A stretch of DNA of 64,000 bases, taken from Eutreptiella sp. 'Long Island Sound 2002'. Lineage: Eukaryota > Euglenozoa > Euglenophyceae > Eutreptiales > Eutreptiaceae. Below, one piece after another: positions 62,284 through 64,000 of this stretch; position 1 is the first letter of the stretch; the number at the start of each line of letters is the position of its first letter. The notes under the pieces were generated by a model. That model made no database searches, was not told where the DNA came from, and saw only the letters and a program-made list of their open reading frames with translations. The DNA is taken from the NCBI GenBank assembly GCA_964036045.1, contig OZ038384.1:65817355-65881354 (forward strand). Direction: 5' to 3'. The position numbers were made by a program, and so were the translations under genes.

Positions 62284-64000
62284 CATGGGAAATCACCGTT
62301 GAGGAAAGACCGCGTGCTTTAGAGATGTGCCTCCCTAGTGACGGCGATGGTCCTGAAACGCGGCTGGAAAACGGCTCATTTTCACCTCAAAATGGACCAC
62401 TGCGTGGCACCACGGCGTGGTACACGCCTTATTGAACACCCGTTTGCCATCCTTTGATACCCCAATCGTCATGAAAGAACAACGGCCCTCATCGGAAACA
62501 CCGGCTTGGCGTAGCGGCGATCGTCCTGAACTTGCAGGACGATCGTCGTGAAAAACGGCCCAAAACAGCCCAAAAACGGCCATTTTTCGACACTAAATGG
62601 GCCGTAGAACCGGCTAGACGGCTCAAAATGCAACGAAACTTGTTTGTGGTGATGCGCCTTGGCTCCCCGGTCGTTTTGAGTGACTTGGATACCGGTTTTG
62701 AGCCGCGGTGTGGTCTCAAGGACTTTTGGGGCGCCTGCTGCTGCTGCTGCTTGCTGCTGTTGTTGCTGCTAAAACGTGTTGCTCACCCTTGGACCCTAAA
62801 AGGTGGTGTAAAACCTTGACAGGGTAAACCCAGCTCGGTAATCAAGACTCGAACTAGGACCGAGCTGGGTCCTAGTCTTGCGTAACACATGGGAAATCAC
62901 CGTTGAAGAAAGACCGCTTGCTTTAGAGATGTGCCTCCATGGTTACGGCGATGGTCCTGAAACGCGGCTGGAAAACAGCTCATTTTCACCTCAAAATGGA
63001 CCACTGCGTGGCACCACGGCGTGGTACACGCCTTATTGAACACCCATTTGCCATTCTTTAATAGCCCAATCGCCATGAAAGAACAACGGCCCTCATCGGA
63101 AACACCGGCTTGGCGTAGCGGCGATCGTCCTGAACTTTCATGACGATCGTCCTGAAAACAGCCGAAAAAGCCCAAAACCGGCCTAGTCTTGCGTAACGCA
63201 TTGGAGATCACCGTTGAAGAAAGACCGCTTGCTTTGTAGATGTGCCTCCACGGTCAGGACGATCGTTCTGAAACATGGCTCAAAAACGGCTCCTTTTTAC
63301 CTCAAAATGGACCACCGCGTGGCACCACGGCATGGTACATGCCTTATTGAACACCCGTTTGCCATCCTTTGATACCCCAATCGTCATGAAAGAACAACGG
63401 CCCTCATCGGAAACACCGGCTTGGCGTAGCGGCGATCGTCCTGAACTTGCAGGACGATCGTCGTGAAAAACGGCCCAAAACAGCCCAAAAACGGCCATTT
63501 TTCGACACTAAATGGGCCGTAGAACCGGCTAGACGGCTCAAAATGCAACGAAACTTGTTTGTGGTGATGCGCCTTGGCTCCCCGGTCGTTTTGAGTGACT
63601 TGGATACCGGTTTTGAGCCGCGGTGTGGTCTCAAGGACTTTTGGGGCGCCTGCTGCTGCTGCTGCTTGCTGCTGTTGTTGCTGCTAAAACGTGTTGCTCA
63701 CCCTTGGACCCTAAAAGGTGGTGTAAAACCTTGACAGAGTAAACCCAGCTCGGTAATCAAGACTCGAACTAGGACCGAGCTGGGTCCTAGTCTTGCGTAA
63801 CACATGGGAAATCACCGTTGAAGAAAGACCGCTTGCTTTAGAGATGTGCCTCCATGGTTACGGCGATGGTCCTGAAACGCGGCTGGAAAACAGCTCATTT
63901 TCACCTCAAAATGGACCACTGCGTGGCACCACGGCGTGGTACACGCCTTATTGAACACCCATTTGCCATTCTTTAATAGCCCAATCGCCATGAAAGAACA
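62284..64000. repeat. satellite array, second block, 915-bp higher-order unit
   Basis: Anchors at 62,846 and 63,761 are 915 bp apart: one full unit plus a ~315-bp partial unit that restarts at cctagtcttgcgtaacgc (63,183). The same partial restart occurs at 61,010 in the first block. The array continues past the window end. Confidence 0.93.

Noticed and set aside
57406-63734. Repeated ORFs of 60-100 codons in each satellite unit (VVMRLGSPVVLS..., KRVAHPWPLKGGVKP)
   Set aside because: They recur because the DNA repeats. Frames on the two sides of the CTG tract are joined in some units and out of frame in others, and one motif gains an early stop, so there is no sign of coding constraint.

Overview
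This is nuclear DNA from a eukaryote. It has spliced genes with GT-AG introns of about 40 bp to several kb, and it is full of LTR retrotransposons, a terminal-inverted-repeat transposon, tRNA-derived repeats and a long satellite array. The one conserved cellular gene I can recognise encodes a homologue of the ciliary protein IQUB (ubiquitin-like domain plus IQ motif, a radial-spoke component). The organism therefore almost certainly builds motile cilia or flagella at some life stage. A flagellate protist or alga fits; I cannot name the lineage.

Layout. 1-3.8 kb: noncoding DNA with a 65-bp minisatellite and three tRNA-like segments. 3.8-13 kb (minus strand): a decayed Ty3/Gypsy chromovirus (gag, protease, an adenine-methyltransferase-like segment, RT, RNase H, integrase, chromodomain) with an in-frame 1185-bp tandem duplication of half its RT. 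13.5-16 kb: a frameshifted coiled-coil coding remnant (+) facing a gag-like fragment (-). 16.05-29.74 kb: a TIR transposon with 28-bp perfect terminal inverted repeats and a TA target duplication. Its single spliced minus-strand gene would encode about 440 residues ending in a 2OG-dioxygenase-like domain. A second, young chromovirus (18,038-29,259, LTRs about 99% identical) sits inside the first intron of that gene. 29.7-37.2 kb: ACGTCTA-motif clusters, a small zinc-motif ORF, and an irregular minisatellite interrupted by a 3.7-kb non-autonomous LTR element (32,587-36,253).

37.8-55.3 kb (+): eleven consecutive exons of the IQUB homologue, with every splice phase matching. They cover about the first half of the protein (acidic N-terminus, ubiquitin-like domain, IQ motif). 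One intron holds a 3.3-kb GC-rich block bounded by inverted repeats, with two ORFs. 57-64 kb: a satellite array with a 600-605-bp unit that carries two strong palindromes and a variable CTG tract. The array is interrupted at 61.2-62.3 kb by a cysteine-rich ORF and by four small hairpins with compensatory stem changes. The next IQUB exon is not seen before the window ends, so the array may lie in an IQUB intron.

The main surprises are the dioxygenase-like TIR transposon with a retrotransposon in its intron, the NPPF methyltransferase-like segment in a Gypsy element, the strong bias to TAG among in-frame stops of the retroelements, and the covarying hairpins.
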